Below are positions 23,983 through 37,424 of a stretch of DNA of 64,000 nucleotides, in pieces. The notes below the pieces were generated by a model, which made no database searches, had not been told where the DNA came from, and saw only the letters and a list, made by a program, of their open reading frames with translations. This DNA comes from Tubiluchus corallicola (Eukaryota > Priapulida > Priapulimorpha > Priapulimorphida > Tubiluchidae), in NCBI GenBank assembly GCA_030141605.1, contig JAQGDQ010000316.1, positions 136,501-200,500 of the forward strand, read 5' to 3'. Positions within the stretch are counted from its first letter, which is position 1, and every line of letters starts with the position of its first letter. Position numbers and translations under genes: made by a program.

Positions 23983-24544
23983 GGTTACCACAAGATATCA
24001 GCACCCTTTTTGGGAAATGAAATTTCAGCACAATTTTGGCAAAAGAAATTTTTGCCATTAGTACGTATTTTGTAAAACCAATCATGTGCTAAACATTGAA
24101 ATTCATTAAGACTCATTTTAACCCGTGAAAAAGGTGCTGCAAATTAATGTTCATGTTTGAATGATGTCAAAATCAACTAGCACAGGCCATTCACAATAAC
24201 TATGAATGTTTAAATTATAAAATTGTTCCATTTCATCTGTTTGTGACAAACTGTTTACTTCTAGAATATAACCATTGCCTTATTCCTCTTAACTGAACAA
24301 AGACAGTAAAAAGAAGCCAAGAGAACTGCACGATGAGAAATCACACGGTGAAAAAATAAAGGAGTATGACACAAACATTGAAGGCATTAAAAGGCGACAA
24401 TGACAAAATAGAGATTTTCATTTTAAAGTCATTGGAAGCTCAGGTAGAAGATTCGTTAGCAATAGCTCACACAGACAACATGAGTAAATCAACTGAAGAT
24501 TTCTGAATGGCTTCTGAATTATAACTTTAAATGTGTATAAAACT

Positions 24545-25158
24545 TCGTAGAATTCACCACTCATAGTTGTTCCCGGGGATAAACTGTGTGAACAATCCAC
24601 CGTTCACAGTTGTTCCCGGGGATAAAATCTGTGAAGAATCCACCGTTCACAGTTGTTCCCGGGGGTAAACTGCTTGAACAATTCACCACTCACAGTTGTT
24701 CCCGGAGATAAACTGTGTGAACAATCCACCGTTCACAGTTGTTCCCGGGGATAAACTGTGTGAACAATCCACCGTTCACAGTTGTTCCCGGGGATAAACT
24801 GTGTGAACAATCCACCATTCACAGTTGTTCCCGGAGATAAACTGCGCGTACAATTCACCACTCACAGTTGTTCCCGGAGATAAACTGTGTGAACAATCCA
24901 CCGTTCACAGTTGTTCCCGGGGATAAACTCTGTGAAGAATCCACCGTTCACAGTTGTTCCCGGGGGTAAACTGCTTGAACAATTCACCACTCACAGTTGT
25001 TCCCGGAGATAAACTGTGTGAACAATCCACCGTTCACAGTTGTTCTTGGGGATAAACTGTGTGAACAATCCACCGTTCACAGTTGTTCCCGGAGATAAAC
25101 TGTGTGAACAATCCACCGTTCACAGTTGTTCCAGGGGATAAACTGCGTGAACAAATTC
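24545..25158. repeat. Minisatellite, 43-bp palindromic unit
   Basis: About 14 copies of a 43-bp unit. Each holds GTTCACAG, a loop with TTCCCGGGGATAAA, then CTGTGTGAAC, so every unit can form a short stem-loop. The array ends about 180 bp before the start codon of the long Ig-receptor gene. Confidence 0.92.
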
Positions 25159-25337
25159 CTTAACTTTTATATTCTAATAACGCGTTGGAATGCTTTAACC
25201 GAAGTGAATTTCATTGTAATAATTCGAATATATTGTTTAAAGTTAGAAGTGGAATAACAGTCTTCGAGAATGCTTTGTTTTAGAACTGTTCTTAAAAATT
25301 TAAACACCGTTATGTATTATGCAGTAAAAATTTCGCA

Positions 25338-28300
25338 ATGATTGTTTTTGTCTGGTGCGCTGTTTGGCTCTTCTTGTGCCCATACTTCAATGGTATGTAA
25401 ACATATTCACTGCCTACATTCTTACTAAATTAAAAAGAGGTTTTGTGATATTAGACTCTCTATTACTTGTAGAATAATTTCATGGAATTTATTGTTGATT
25501 GTTTATTTTATGCCTTTTCAAGGACCTCTCAGAAATATTTATATGGTCACTTTTCTTCAGTTTGGTCACCAACAACGAATTAATCTTAACTTTATGCACA
25601 GTGGTATCGCGATAATTTGACATTAATTTTAAATCTCATGACCAAACTTAGATTGTGCTGTAAATTTGCCAACACTTTATTAACTATACATGTATTTACC
25701 ATGCTGAGTATTAACATACATATTAAGAGGTTCACATATTAACATGTGCTTTTGTTGTACAATTTGACTATAGCTGTCAGTCCAGTAGCTGCAATACTAA
25801 ATACATAGAAAAATATTTGCAGTCTTTCTTGCAAAGCATGCACCAATTATAGAGTTTGTTGAAGTCATACCTTAATGTCGAACTACAATAAATATATACA
25901 ACAAAATACATCAAACGTGGGTCTACAGTAAATATATACAGTAGGATACAATAATTGTAGGTCCACAGTAAACATATACACCTAAATTCAGCAAATATAA
26001 GGATGCACCATTTATAGCATCTTTTAAAGTCATATCCAAATATAGGCCTACGTTTTATATACCGCAAAATAGATGCCAGTCTACGGTGAATAGATTCAGC
26101 AAAATAGAAAAAGTGTAGGTCTACAGTAGATGTTTATATTTAAAGTAAATAGGTACAGAAATTTAGGTTTAGCAGTAAATATAGTCAGCAAATGTCTGTA
26201 CATATATTCTGTACAAGCTATCATTCTATGGAGTTAAGGATTGCCCTTTCATGGTTATACTTAATGAATCGATTAAGTTTGATCAGTTAAGAAATTTAGG
26301 TGTTTTATAGAGCAAGTAGCTGAAAAAATTTTCTAGGAGTCATTTTACATGAACACTCGAAATCAGGAATTCCTATATATTAACTTGGTCAGTACGAAGA
26401 TCGCAAAAAATGTTGGAATTGTTAGTCATCCATCCCATCAGCTCCAAATACCACAATATAACTCATTTATCTTGCTATATTTAATTTATGCAAATATTCT
26501 ACGGGGCTCAACTTCTCCAGCTAATTTGAAAAACGTGGAGGACTACAAAGAAAATTTCTTTGTGATGTTCATAAACTACTAAACACAGTCTAAATAGTAG
26601 CCTCTAAAACTCGTTACATTAGAAGTGAAAGTTTTAGGTTAGAGGATCTGTTGTATGAACTGTAAATTTCTATATATGAAAGACTCATTTCAAGTTATTT
26701 CCAAACTTTTTCAGTAATCCAACTGAATTTGAAAGAAGATGGCGTAACACTATGTGCTGCAAATACACCATTAATTTTGCAAGAACTAATGTTCATATGC
26801 ACTTTATCATCCCTGTCAATGGCCTATAATTTGAATAAACTACCTAAATGCACTAAAACATCTGTGTCAATTTATAAACTAAAGAAAAATCTTACATAAT
26901 ACATGCTTGCCACAAATTCCAAAAGATGATCACTTTGAATGCATGGACGTTTTAATATATATACAAATATTACTTCACAGTATGTACATTCGAATAATCA
27001 CTACTGCCGATCATTTCATCCCTATAAAGCTATATAACATAATTAGCAATCAATTTTACCTCTTTATGTTTTTATTTTATTATAATTTTGGCTGTATATG
27101 TGCTTTGGAAATATTATTGTGATTCAATCAATGTCATAACATCACCGTACTAATATTTGTCATTCACTATCATACTGAATTTCTGCCCTTTTGCATTCTG
27201 TTCTTATCCTGGAGAGAAAGTGAGTGAATGAGTGAATGAGAGGGAGAGGAGAGAAGGAGAGAGAGAAGAAGGTAGTGAATGAGAAACAGAGAAAGTTGGA
27301 GGTTGTTTTATGCACTCCCTTCAAATTTATCATTAATCTGGGCAACAGCAAAGCAAGATTTTCGCCTTGCCCTGTCCAGGTGCATAATAGTAGTATCAGT
27401 AAAAATTTATATATAATCTTTTCTGTGTCAAAATTTGGGTTAATTTAATGCTTTATGTGTAAGTTATATTTGTAAGTTAGTATGCTCAGTAAATCTGGTA
27501 ATAAAATCTAATTCTAATCCCAATATCACATAATGTGTGCACAGCCAGTCTGCAAAGATTGGAGATCACCACGTAAACTACTGTATTTGTCTTTTATGGT
27601 TTGCGTTTTGATTTCGACAATTCTTGCTGCATCATCTTCGTGGCTGCCGCTTGCTAAATGTTTTCGTGCAGGAGTTTCGTCCATAGAAAATATTGTGAAA
27701 CAACCAGAAGACACTGAGATTCCTCAAGGCACGGACGGACTGGTCGCATGTCTACTTAATCCTGCTTACAAAATTCAGGTAAATCTATTTCACATATTTT
27801 TCACCTGAGTAATAGGTGATAGATTGTGTACTTAATCCTCTTTACTGGGTCGAGGTAAATCTATTTCACATATTTTGCACCTGACTAATAGGTGACAGAT
27901 TATGTAGTCATCAGTTAGATAGGTGATAGTCAATCAACTGCCTTAGTCGTGAAAAACGAAACCTCATCAAAATATGAAGAGGCAGTAAAAGAAATTACAA
28001 ATCTAGAAAACTAATTAACTGTTTACCCAAAACTAGAAAACTGTTAGCCAATGTTTTACAGCAAAGCTCAGTCCACCTGCTGTAAGAATTTATGAGATCA
28101 AGAATTAAAATGGTAGTAGGCCTAATACCAAAAAGACTCATTTTAACGGTGCAAAAGTATCAAAATACACTCCAACCAGAACACAAAAAGCTTACAGCTA
28201 GAGAAAAGTCGTCGGCATATCAGATTTGCAAGCAACGTCACAATTGCTAAACAAGGTTAGTGGACGTGGAGTTCTTCCAATAGACTGGGTTGAGGTCTTT

Positions 28301-31300
28301 CTGCTGCTATTTTTGCGGAGTTGCGTAGTTTTAGTTTGCTGCCAATAACAATGACAAAACGTGATGAGCAAATTAAAGGCACAGAGTAATTTTGCTACAA
28401 AAGGGCATATAGCTAATTCAGTTTCGTAATTCAGCACTGTATAAGACTAAACCTAGCTTTTTGCAAAAATTTTAAGTTCGCGAGAATTGTTTGTTGCTTC
28501 TGCTATTGCTTATCATATCACAAAGAGCAAACGTTACTGAGCGTTCTTTTTTGCAATTCTTCCATTATGCATAGGATCTAGACCGTTTTAAGTGATCTGT
28601 CTAATTCGCCTCCAGAACCACAGCCACAATGTCATTAGCAATAAGAGGAGTGTGGGGGAATTAAAATCCACAACAATGTCTTTAATCTTGCTAGCAAGAA
28701 CTTTTCTCTGTTTATTTTGTTTATTGATATCGGCGTAGTGCAATTAGTACGAAAAATTACGAAACTAGAAAATAAGCAAACTACAATGCAAATAGAAATA
28801 CATGTTGTGCAGTATTTGCTGCTGCTGGCAAGCAGGCTTAGATGGTCTCCATTGGTGCTCCTAATTTTTCCATATTTTTTGCTTTCCGTGAAAAACAAAA
28901 ATGATTGGAAGGTGTTTACAATTCCACACTGAATTTAAGTACCCTAACCCTATTCCTAACTCAAATGCTAACCCATACCCTAACCCTAACCTTAACCCTA
29001 TCCATGAACCTAATCCTGACTCTACCCAAGCCCAACCCTAAGCATAATCCTCATCCTATACCCAACCGTAATCCTAATCGTAACCTTTACCCTAAACCTC
29101 TCTAAGCCAAACCCTAATCCTAGCCCTAACCCTAAACCGCTTCTTGAACTAATTTTTTGTGTGAGGAAGATGTCAACTTCAGCCTAAAAATTCAGCAGTG
29201 TTGTCTGTAATGATTAATTATAATGGTTAATTAAGGTTTGGAAAGTTACATGGTTTAAGAATGGCAAACCCTTTGTACCCAATTCTGACCTGAATCCAAG
29301 GTACAGACAACATCATAGAGGCAACAACTGTTCGTTGGTAATAAAGGATGCCCGCTTTGAGGAGGACAATGCCGATTTCTACATTCAACTTTATTATCGA
29401 CCCATTACACAGAAAGGCATCTGGCAATCAAATGTGGCACGTGTGTTGGTACCAGGTAAACAATTTTAGAGCTGTTAATTTGTGAGCGAGCAGAAGTTCA
29501 CAAAAACATTAGATTGCTCCAGACCTTTCAGTTAGTAATAATTGCTCTGAAGCAATTATTGTTTGAAGCTAACCCGGGGTTATAAACGTATTTCGATGCG
29601 TGTACTCCATATTTAGTAATTTGTGTCACATTCAGGTTAAGAAGCAAGTGTGAAAGCCTTTGCAAGTTCTCGCTGAAGTTATTGCAAACATGGCGAAAGT
29701 TGTTGAGAGTTCTTACGGCCTTGCAAATCCGTTCTCACTTGCAAGTTTAGTCTCAAAGAGAATTTGCGAAAAAAACTCGCTAGTCTGAGCGCACTAATGG
29801 TTTTCTACATGTCTTAAACATTAATATTGTGCAATTTTAAAATTGTTTTCTTGCTACAAATGTATTGTTAAAACTTTTCATAGACTCAACTGCATTCATA
29901 ATAATTAATATGACTACAGGATTAGCAATATGCAACAAAACTTAATAAGATTACAGCCGAGGTTGCACTGCTCACGCACCTTCTCATGTTTGAACATTAA
30001 TAAATATTTCTAATAACGAACTGTATTAATTCTCTGCTTTAAGACTTTATTGTATACCAAAGGAATAAACAACTTGTAACCAATATATACGAGGTTTATT
30101 TTCTTTATTAGGCTTTAAAGAAATCAAAATGATGGTAAACGATGAAGAAGTACCTATCGACGTTCTTGTTTTACCTGCTGGTCAGCATACACTTGTGTGT
30201 GAAATTACAAAATGCCGTCCTCGACCAGTCGTGCATTGGAAAATTGGTAGGACTTCCAGAAAGCTATTCTACGAGACTTATTTACTGCAGCTTTGTAGTC
30301 GGTTTTGGTTTATCTCATTTTTGTTTTTTCCATTACTTTTTTATTTTGTTGAGCAATATTAATGCTAAGCACTCAGTAAGCTTATTTGAATGTGTAAACA
30401 TTCCATCAGCATCTACCAAAAATGAATATTAGAATTTTGAATAAGACGGCCAGTTGCATGTTAGAAAATTGTTGGGACTTGTAGAAAGCTTTTCTACGAG
30501 ATTTATTTATCATTGTGGCTTGTAAGCTGGTTTGGGTTTTTGTTACTTTTGTTAATTAATTAATAAGGGTTTAACTACTACTAAAAATGGTAAACATACT
30601 ACTAGACAAGGTCAAACTAAGTACGCAAACACATTTTAAATTCAGAAATGTTATTCTGTTTGACAGAATGATAGTACTTTAAGTCCTCACTTAACGACTC
30701 CCCGTTTAGCGACGTTTCATTTTAACGACACTGAACATTTGACACCTTTTTCTCTCTTAACAACACACCGTTTCGTTTTAACGACGATCTTTTACTTTGC
30801 TCAGAACCATCTTTTATTTGATCTATAACTTTTTTATCTAATTTGAAGCAATAAAATGGTACATAGTACATTATTCTCTTCTAAAAATGCATTAGTAACT
30901 TAAATAGTGCAATCATTACAATGTTTTTGCTTCCTTATTGCTTTTGCTGATTTACTCCTACTAAATTATAGGGGTTTGTGTTAAGCGGCAGTTGAGTCCA
31001 AACTTTATGCCAAAGAATTCTGCGTGTAACCTGTTGCTATAGAAAAAAGATTAATAGTACATGAGATTACCTCAAGGCCACTCCATGCAGAGCTTGGTTA
31101 GCAAGCAGTAGTTACACGGGAGGAGATTTCGCCAGCGTAAATGAAACGTCATTAAACGAACCTGAAAGTTCCATAGCAAGAACTATAAGTGAGTTGAGAT
31201 ACGTTTCAGAACCAAAAATCAATGCATCAGTGTTACTCATATCATATAAATTGAACGTTTTACGAGAAATATAGATAAACTGATAGATGATATAACGAAC

Positions 31301-33456
31301 ACTGGTGCATTAATTTTTGGTTCTGAAACGTATCTCAGTTCACTTATAGTACTTGCTATGGAAGTTTCGGGTTTGTTTACTGACGTTTCGTCTATGTCAC
31401 GTTTTGTTGGAATGCATTAGCTTTGTAATGCGAGGAATTACTTTACTTATTCATTGATTTTGCGGATTTTGGCTTTTATAGCTGCATTGTAGCAACAAGT
31501 TTGTTTTCACCAGTTTACATTAACCAATATGAAATTAAGCAGATGTTAGAAGACAAAGTTGTATTAGTAATTTTTAAGTATAACATATACCTAAGCTCTT
31601 ACCTACTTAATGTGCCCATAGAGTGCCCGTTTAGTGAATAGCTCACAAGTTGTTTGATGTTTTCTACTTTTATCTATCTAGCTTTACTTGAAACAACATG
31701 ACTATATTGTTGGCGTCTTTTTACTCTTGTTGTAGATTGGGATTGAGTTTGGGATAAATTTACACTGTAATTTCTTTAGGTGAAAAAGATCTTACCCATT
31801 TAGCAAATAATCATTATGATGAAGTTATGAGAATACCAATGTTTGATTTTGTAAGTACACTGCAATATACGTATAAAGCAGAAGACAGCGGAAAAGAAGT
31901 TTTTTGCGAAATGTTTCTCCACGAAGAAGAAACGCCATACGTAAAAAGGAAGTTAGATATTCTGTGTAAGTTTTTTTTTACTAAAGCAGAAACGTGTTTT
32001 GTTTTTCGTTTTTAATCCTAATTAGGTAGTGAAAGTATATGAAACGAACTACCAATGATAAGATGAAAAATATAACAATAATTTATTTCTCACATATTTA
32101 CGAAAAAAGCGTAGTGTAAAATGCTTGCTGATAACAATGGTTCTGTGTATGTGAGGGTACTTTAATGATTATAAACAGTTTCGGTGAAGCCACACTTCTC
32201 CTAAGTTCATGAAGTATAACAGATGTGCATGATGTGTCGTACAAAATTACAGTTATTAAAAATAGTTTATTTTTTGTAAGAAATTTGCCAAATAAAATAA
32301 TTGAACATCAAAAGTATGCTAGGCATGACATTGAAACGTAGTAGGTGAACGTAAGTAAGTAAAAGAGATCGTTAGTGATAATAATAATGGTAGTTCTGCT
32401 GGATGGTAAAATAGGTTGTGCAGCTAACACTTGTAATGATAGCAATAGAAATCGTGATTGTTATAATTATAGACACACTAATGTAAAACGATAAGTGTTT
32501 ACAGTGGTACTAGCCGAGGAGTAGAAACAATAGAAGGAATAGTAGTATTCGTCTCTCTGTTTACAGATATGAATGAGAATTCGATGCAAATAGTCATTGT
32601 GGATGGAACATTTGATAAATATGCTGACAGAAACGATTTTGACTTGGAATGTCAAGTGGATGCAAATCCTGAGCCTACATTCTTGTGGACGCTTCCCAAT
32701 CTTACCGAAATCGTTGGCAAACGTCTTAAAATTGAAAAAGCCCGTCATGAAAGAATGCCAGTCATCTGCACAGCTAGAAATGACATCAACAGTGCAACTG
32801 TCCAGAAAACTATAAAGGATTTGGACATTAGCAGATCAACACCCGTACCAGATGATTGGCCCACTACTAAAAGTAAGTTCAATACTTCGCTACCGAACCC
32901 ACTGTGCCCCCACAGACCCTTAATGTTTATTTAAGATTAAGATTGTTCATTTATCTCCTTTAAGTTTTACAGTACATGATGGACATAGTAATAATTTTCA
33001 CTATTAGAAATTTGCAAACTAATAGGTATTTGTTAGTAGGCTACTTGGTGTTAAAAAGAAAGCTTAATTGGAGAAAGGGTAGCAAAAGGCCATACGGTCA
33101 ACGAAATGAGACTGATTTGATTAAAATTTAATTAATGGCATAATTCTCTCTTATATCTTTTGGCTAATATACTGAGGATACCAGAGTTTTTGATATAAGA
33201 TGGTAACGAGTTCCACAGTTTCACAACGTGGTATTGTTATATATATTGACCCAGTGATGTATCAAAATATTTAACATAGAACAAATTACTTGCAACTGAC
33301 CAATGTGTATATTATATACATAATACATAATGTGTGTAAGATATGTATATAATGCGTGTAGAATATTAGAAACGGTAAAATAATTTACATACAGGTCAGA
33401 CAATTATTTAGGTATTTGTTGTTCAAATTTATACATAAGTTTAGCAAGTTCTAATT

Positions 33457-33519
<63 letters not shown>

Positions 33520-36500
33520 GTCTTTACCACATGTTTTTACTGGAGTTGATGGTAATTATAAGTTTGTGAGTATGGTAGGTTTCGCACTGCATAAATCATA
33601 ATAATTACTATTGCTTAATTTGCTTTCGGACAAATTTTCTTATTTGATTAGTGAAATCATAATGTCAACAAACTAACAAAAATTGTTTATGGTGACGTCT
33701 AAAGCACATCATCAATACTTTGATGTTATGAACTCCGCGAGAAAAAATATTCGTGGGGGCTCCAAACTTCTCTGCAAGATTTAATTAGATACATAATTCT
33801 GTACTTACACCCTTGTATAAATTGGTTGAACAAAAGCATCAAATGCGTTTTTTATTATTCACAATACTTACATTTTAATCACTCTCATATTTTTCTGTAT
33901 ATAATATGGCCTTGTGATTTGTTATTAGTTTCTCCACTCGTTTCGTAATACATTCCTTCAAATTTTGGCATTTTTCAGAAAAGTGAGCCTCCTCATATCA
34001 CATCTGGTTGATGTATTCTATCAGCTTGTGAATGGTGGTACAGTTGGCCTCTCTTTGCTGTCGCAACTTGGCAATTAGCCACAAGTTTTCAATTGGGTTT
34101 AAATCAGCTCCAGTAACCTTTAATTTTCTGATTTTTCCAAGAAACTCCTGGCGTTTTCCCGCAAGGAACAGCAGGGAATGTCTTTTGCATCCCTGGCATC
34201 CTTTTTGTCAGAACTCCAATATACTGCTGCACTCGCAATATGCAAATTAGGTCATTTTATGTCAAAAATACTGTTTGGGGGATTTTAATAATTTAATTTT
34301 GAATATTAGCACAGATTGCACAGTCAAGTCCTAATATCACTGAACAAGGTCGCACAGAAAGTGAAAGGCAAGTGGCACAACAAATGTGGATAGATGGACT
34401 GTACAACGATTGCACTCTTAAGAAAATATCATTTTGTCGCATGCCTATTGTGCAACAGAGAATTGCATCTTGGTTGGATCTTGGAATAAAGCATTCCAGT
34501 CCAGGAAAGGTAGTTTCTGGAAAGTTCAGTTCTACTTTAAGCAAACAAGATATTTCAACGAAAAAGTGTTACAACGTAGTACTGAGGATAAAAGACGTGC
34601 AGCCATCAGATCTCAAAGATTATGTGCTAACTGCTGATACAACAGAAGGAACGGTTAAATACGTGATATCAGTACAAAGTATGTAACTAACATGTTATTA
34701 TCTTGTTTATCATAATATTTAGTCACCTCATCTTTTGATCATGGTAAACAAGACAAAAAAACAAATGTACATCATACATCATACATATGCGGTATGGGGT
34801 ATTGTACGGTTTGATCTTATTTGATATTCTTTCCCACCATAATTACAAACCCATTTCACACCTTAATTCGTGGTGTCAGATGCTGCATGAGCTTTGAACT
34901 GGGTTTTTCCGATAAAAGCAATTAATGCTTTTGTTTTTGTAAATCTATTCGATGGGGAAAAGAAATTTAAGTTTGAAAATGTAAAGTGATGCTATAAGGA
35001 AATAACAAAAAATTGTAATACTATAAATTTACAAGCATAAGATATTAACGTAAAAAGGAAAGTTGCTGTTTGGAGTTATAATACTTTATTGTGAGAATTA
35101 TCCTAATTGTACCTCAGCCATTCCAGCTGGTGACCAAGTAGGGCGGATCTAGGTGGTGGATCTAGGTGGTGGATCTAGGTGGTGGATCTAGGTGGTGGAT
35201 CTAGTTGGCGGATCTAGGTGGCGGATCTAGATTAATGCTGAAATCCAGTGAAATAGATGGATTTGTCTAGTCAATGAATTTGATTATAGCTGTTCACGAG
35301 TCATTACTTTTCCTTAGAGAAACATGTTATACAATAATAGAATGTTGATCTTTCAGTCATGTTTTTCAAAAGGTCCCCCAGTTGTGAGCACAGATGCCAA
35401 GACAGTGTTCAAGGTAGAAATGCTATCCAGCCTAGATATAAAGTTCAGTTTCTGTTGCCGACCAGAGTACAAGAAGGCTAGTTGGAGTTGGGGTACAGAA
35501 GAAGCCAGTAGCCTCCATCTGTCTCCTTCAGAAGCAGCTGTCAGCAGTGGACGCCGTATAACTGCCAGGATTGAGAGTCGGCCAAATGACAATTGTTACA
35601 GCACGATGTTGAAGATTAGTCCTGTAGGACAAAAGAATTTTCGAAACTATCTGTTCACCGTTAACAATGGAGGAACAGAAGTGAGCTTTGGCGTAGCTGT
35701 TGGTAAGTTTTTCTGGTGCAAAATCCGTTTCTTTCTAATCTACCGATTCTAACATCAGAAGTGGCAAAAATGCTTTTTGGGGCACTTGACGTCTAGGTAT
35801 GTCTAGGGGATGCTATCCATAAAGTGGAAGAATCGGAATGTGTTTTGAATTTAGCTAAAACTCGTGCACTGTACATGGTATGTTCTGGTCTTACCGTAAC
35901 TTGTTGGCCCATTGGACATTCTATAGCGACAACGGCTCTAATGTTTGTGAAGTTTCTTTGCTATAATATTCTGTTCAAAAATTGCATCATTCACTTCATT
36001 GCAAGTTTTGGTCATTGTTTCTTTTCACTTTGCATTATTACCAACCTTCTAAAGGTGATTTATTTTTACCATTTGGACCTTTCAGTCTTTGGAGTTGTTT
36101 TCTGGTGAGATTAAGCTGTGTTGTACTCTTGTTCCTTCTACAGAGATTTTAGGTCAAAATGTAAAGCACATAACTTAAGTAAGAGATACAGTGATAAGCA
36201 GTCCATATAAGTGGGACAGAAATTGTGAAATGTGTACTTAGAAACAAAATAATTTTAATTATTTAAAATCCCGAAGGAGGTGTCATTATCAGATGACGAT
36301 AATAAAGTTTTTTTAGAATCAATATCTAGTTATCAGCATCCCGACAATGGGGTTGAAATAGTTATAACGTTTTCAAAATGCTCTTCACACGTCTCGTGTC
36401 GTTCATAAATTTCTAAACCTTTTGTTAATTAGTACTTTAATGACATGATGAAACTTGTTGTACTCTGTTAAGTTGTGGTAACTTGTGGTAAACCTCAATT

Positions 36501-37254
36501 TTTGGAGCTTTTTGTAAGTGTGATATACTTAAGTAGAGCAAGTCCAATTTCTTGTTTCAGTTAAATCTTACACATGGTTTGTGCTGGGAATTGGAATTGC
36601 AATTGTTTTGATCATTGTTGCAGCTGTAGTTTACTCACGCGTGTCACGTTTGAGACGTAAGTAGATCACAAACTATTTAGACTTCCATTTCCGCTAGACA
36701 CATTGTAGCCTAAACCAATCTTAACAGACAGCAGAACATTTAACCATAGAAAAATAAAACATTTTTATGGTTAATTTATGTTTTGCTTGGATCGTCAAAT
36801 AGTGCCTTACTTCCTTTTTAATGTACAACAATTGCCCATGACTGTTATTTACTTGGACATTTATTAAATAAGAAATTGTACACAATTATATTGTGTGGTA
36901 TATGTATATTTTGTGGTGTATTAGGTATATTGTGAGCTTGTATATAAGTATATTTAAAAATGAGAGGATGATTAGCGGATTTTGAGTTCTGCAACGACAA
37001 CTGAATGGGTATGAGACAGCAAGGATGTCATACTGACGTCATATTTTAGCAAAGGTTGCGGCTATCACTACATTTGACTTTTTTCGAATGTTGCAGGTAG
37101 CCGTCCTCGCTCTGAACAAAACGCATCTAGGATCAGTTCATCAGGGGAAAAAAGTACGAGTAGTGTAATCTGTGTAAGCGTCAAAAGCATAGCCACAGAG
37201 GATCCAGAGACAGGACCAGAGGTGTCCGATACAGCCCTAGATGACTCGCAGTAA
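25338..37254 (+). CDS. Five-Ig-domain type I membrane receptor, Fasciclin III-like, 10 exons
   Basis: Exons: 25338-25392, 27672-27778, 29236-29455, 30112-30246, 31780-31965, 32567-32872, 34310-34678, 35373-35702, 36561-36656, 37097-37254. Phases agree throughout: 1,962 nt, 653 residues. Residues 1-18 are a signal peptide. Ig1 has C45, W60, C86; Ig2 has C157, W170, C215 with EDSGKEVFC; Ig3 has C263, W275, C302; Ig4 has C379, W391, C423; Ig5 has C487/C488, W499, C534. Ig2 and Ig3 are canonical. In Ig1, Ig4 and Ig5 the second cysteine falls in a C(Y/S)xxL strand before the usual Y-x-C position, as I recall for insect Fasciclin III. Residues about 575-594 form the membrane helix; the 59-residue tail is Ser/Thr/Glu-rich without an ITIM. 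It is likely a cell-adhesion or recognition protein. Exon 3 has a poor pyrimidine tract. The second gene is its tandem paralogue. Confidence 0.85.
26280..26900 (+). pseudogene. Degenerate LINE reverse-transcriptase 3' fragment
   Basis: In intron 1 of the long Ig gene. Frames broken by shifts read FLGVILHE, then VSTKIAKNVGIVS, then LLYLIYANILRGST, and finally a YNLNKLPKCTK-style ending near 26830. These match the order of landmarks after the catalytic core in CR1/Jockey-like LINE polymerases. It is not functional. Confidence 0.55.
28925..29130. repeat. Degenerate telomere-like (CCCTAA)n tract
   Basis: About 200 bp of CCTAACCCTAACC-type sequence with many substitutions, in intron 2 of the long Ig gene. 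It is an interstitial, decayed version of the animal telomere repeat TTAGGG. Confidence 0.75.
31141..31391. repeat. Long inverted repeat in Ig-gene intron 4
   Basis: Arms of about 94 bp, 31141-31234 and 31298-31391, are reverse complements with roughly ten mismatches around a 63-bp AT-rich spacer. Shared core: GATACGTTTCAGAACCAAAA. No transposase and no clear target duplication. Confidence 0.85.
33461..33518. repeat. (CA)n microsatellite
   Basis: About 28 CA units in intron 6 of the long Ig gene. Confidence 0.95.
33914..34160 (-). pseudogene. Tc1/mariner-like transposase C-terminal fragment
   Basis: On the minus strand, in intron 6 of the long Ig gene. One frame reads ADLNPIENLWLIAKLRQQRE, then CTTIHKLIEYINQM, an in-frame stop, and a further coding-like tail. 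The DLNPIENLW block next to the final catalytic acid is typical of Tc1/mariner transposases. The rest is missing or shifted. Confidence 0.65.
35144..35232. repeat. 13-bp tandem repeat
   Basis: Six to seven units of GGATCTAGGTGGT with small changes, in intron 7 of the long Ig gene. Confidence 0.85.
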
Positions 37255-37418
37255 GAACCAGAGATCTCTGAGGTAGCTGCAGAAGAATAACTCACTGGAC
37301 TAAATGCAAATTTGATAACTATAGTCTTCTAATGATTTTAATGATACCAGGATTATAGTCATCTCTAGGATTGTTATAACACGTGTTGCTTTGTCTGATT
37401 ATTGTTATTTGTATTCTA

Positions 37419-37424
37419 AATAAA
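37419..37424 (+). promoter_or_regulatory. Polyadenylation signal AATAAA
   Basis: AATAAA about 165 bp after the stop codon of the long Ig gene, the first on the sense strand, giving a short 3' UTR. Confidence 0.6.

Noticed and set aside
24545-25158. CRISPR-like array of palindromic repeats
   Set aside because: Units abut with no unique spacers and the genome is animal; it is a minisatellite.
30683-30790. Possible pogo/Tigger-type terminal repeat (CTTAACGACTCCCCGTTTAGCGACG)
   Set aside because: No matching inverted end was found within the intron.
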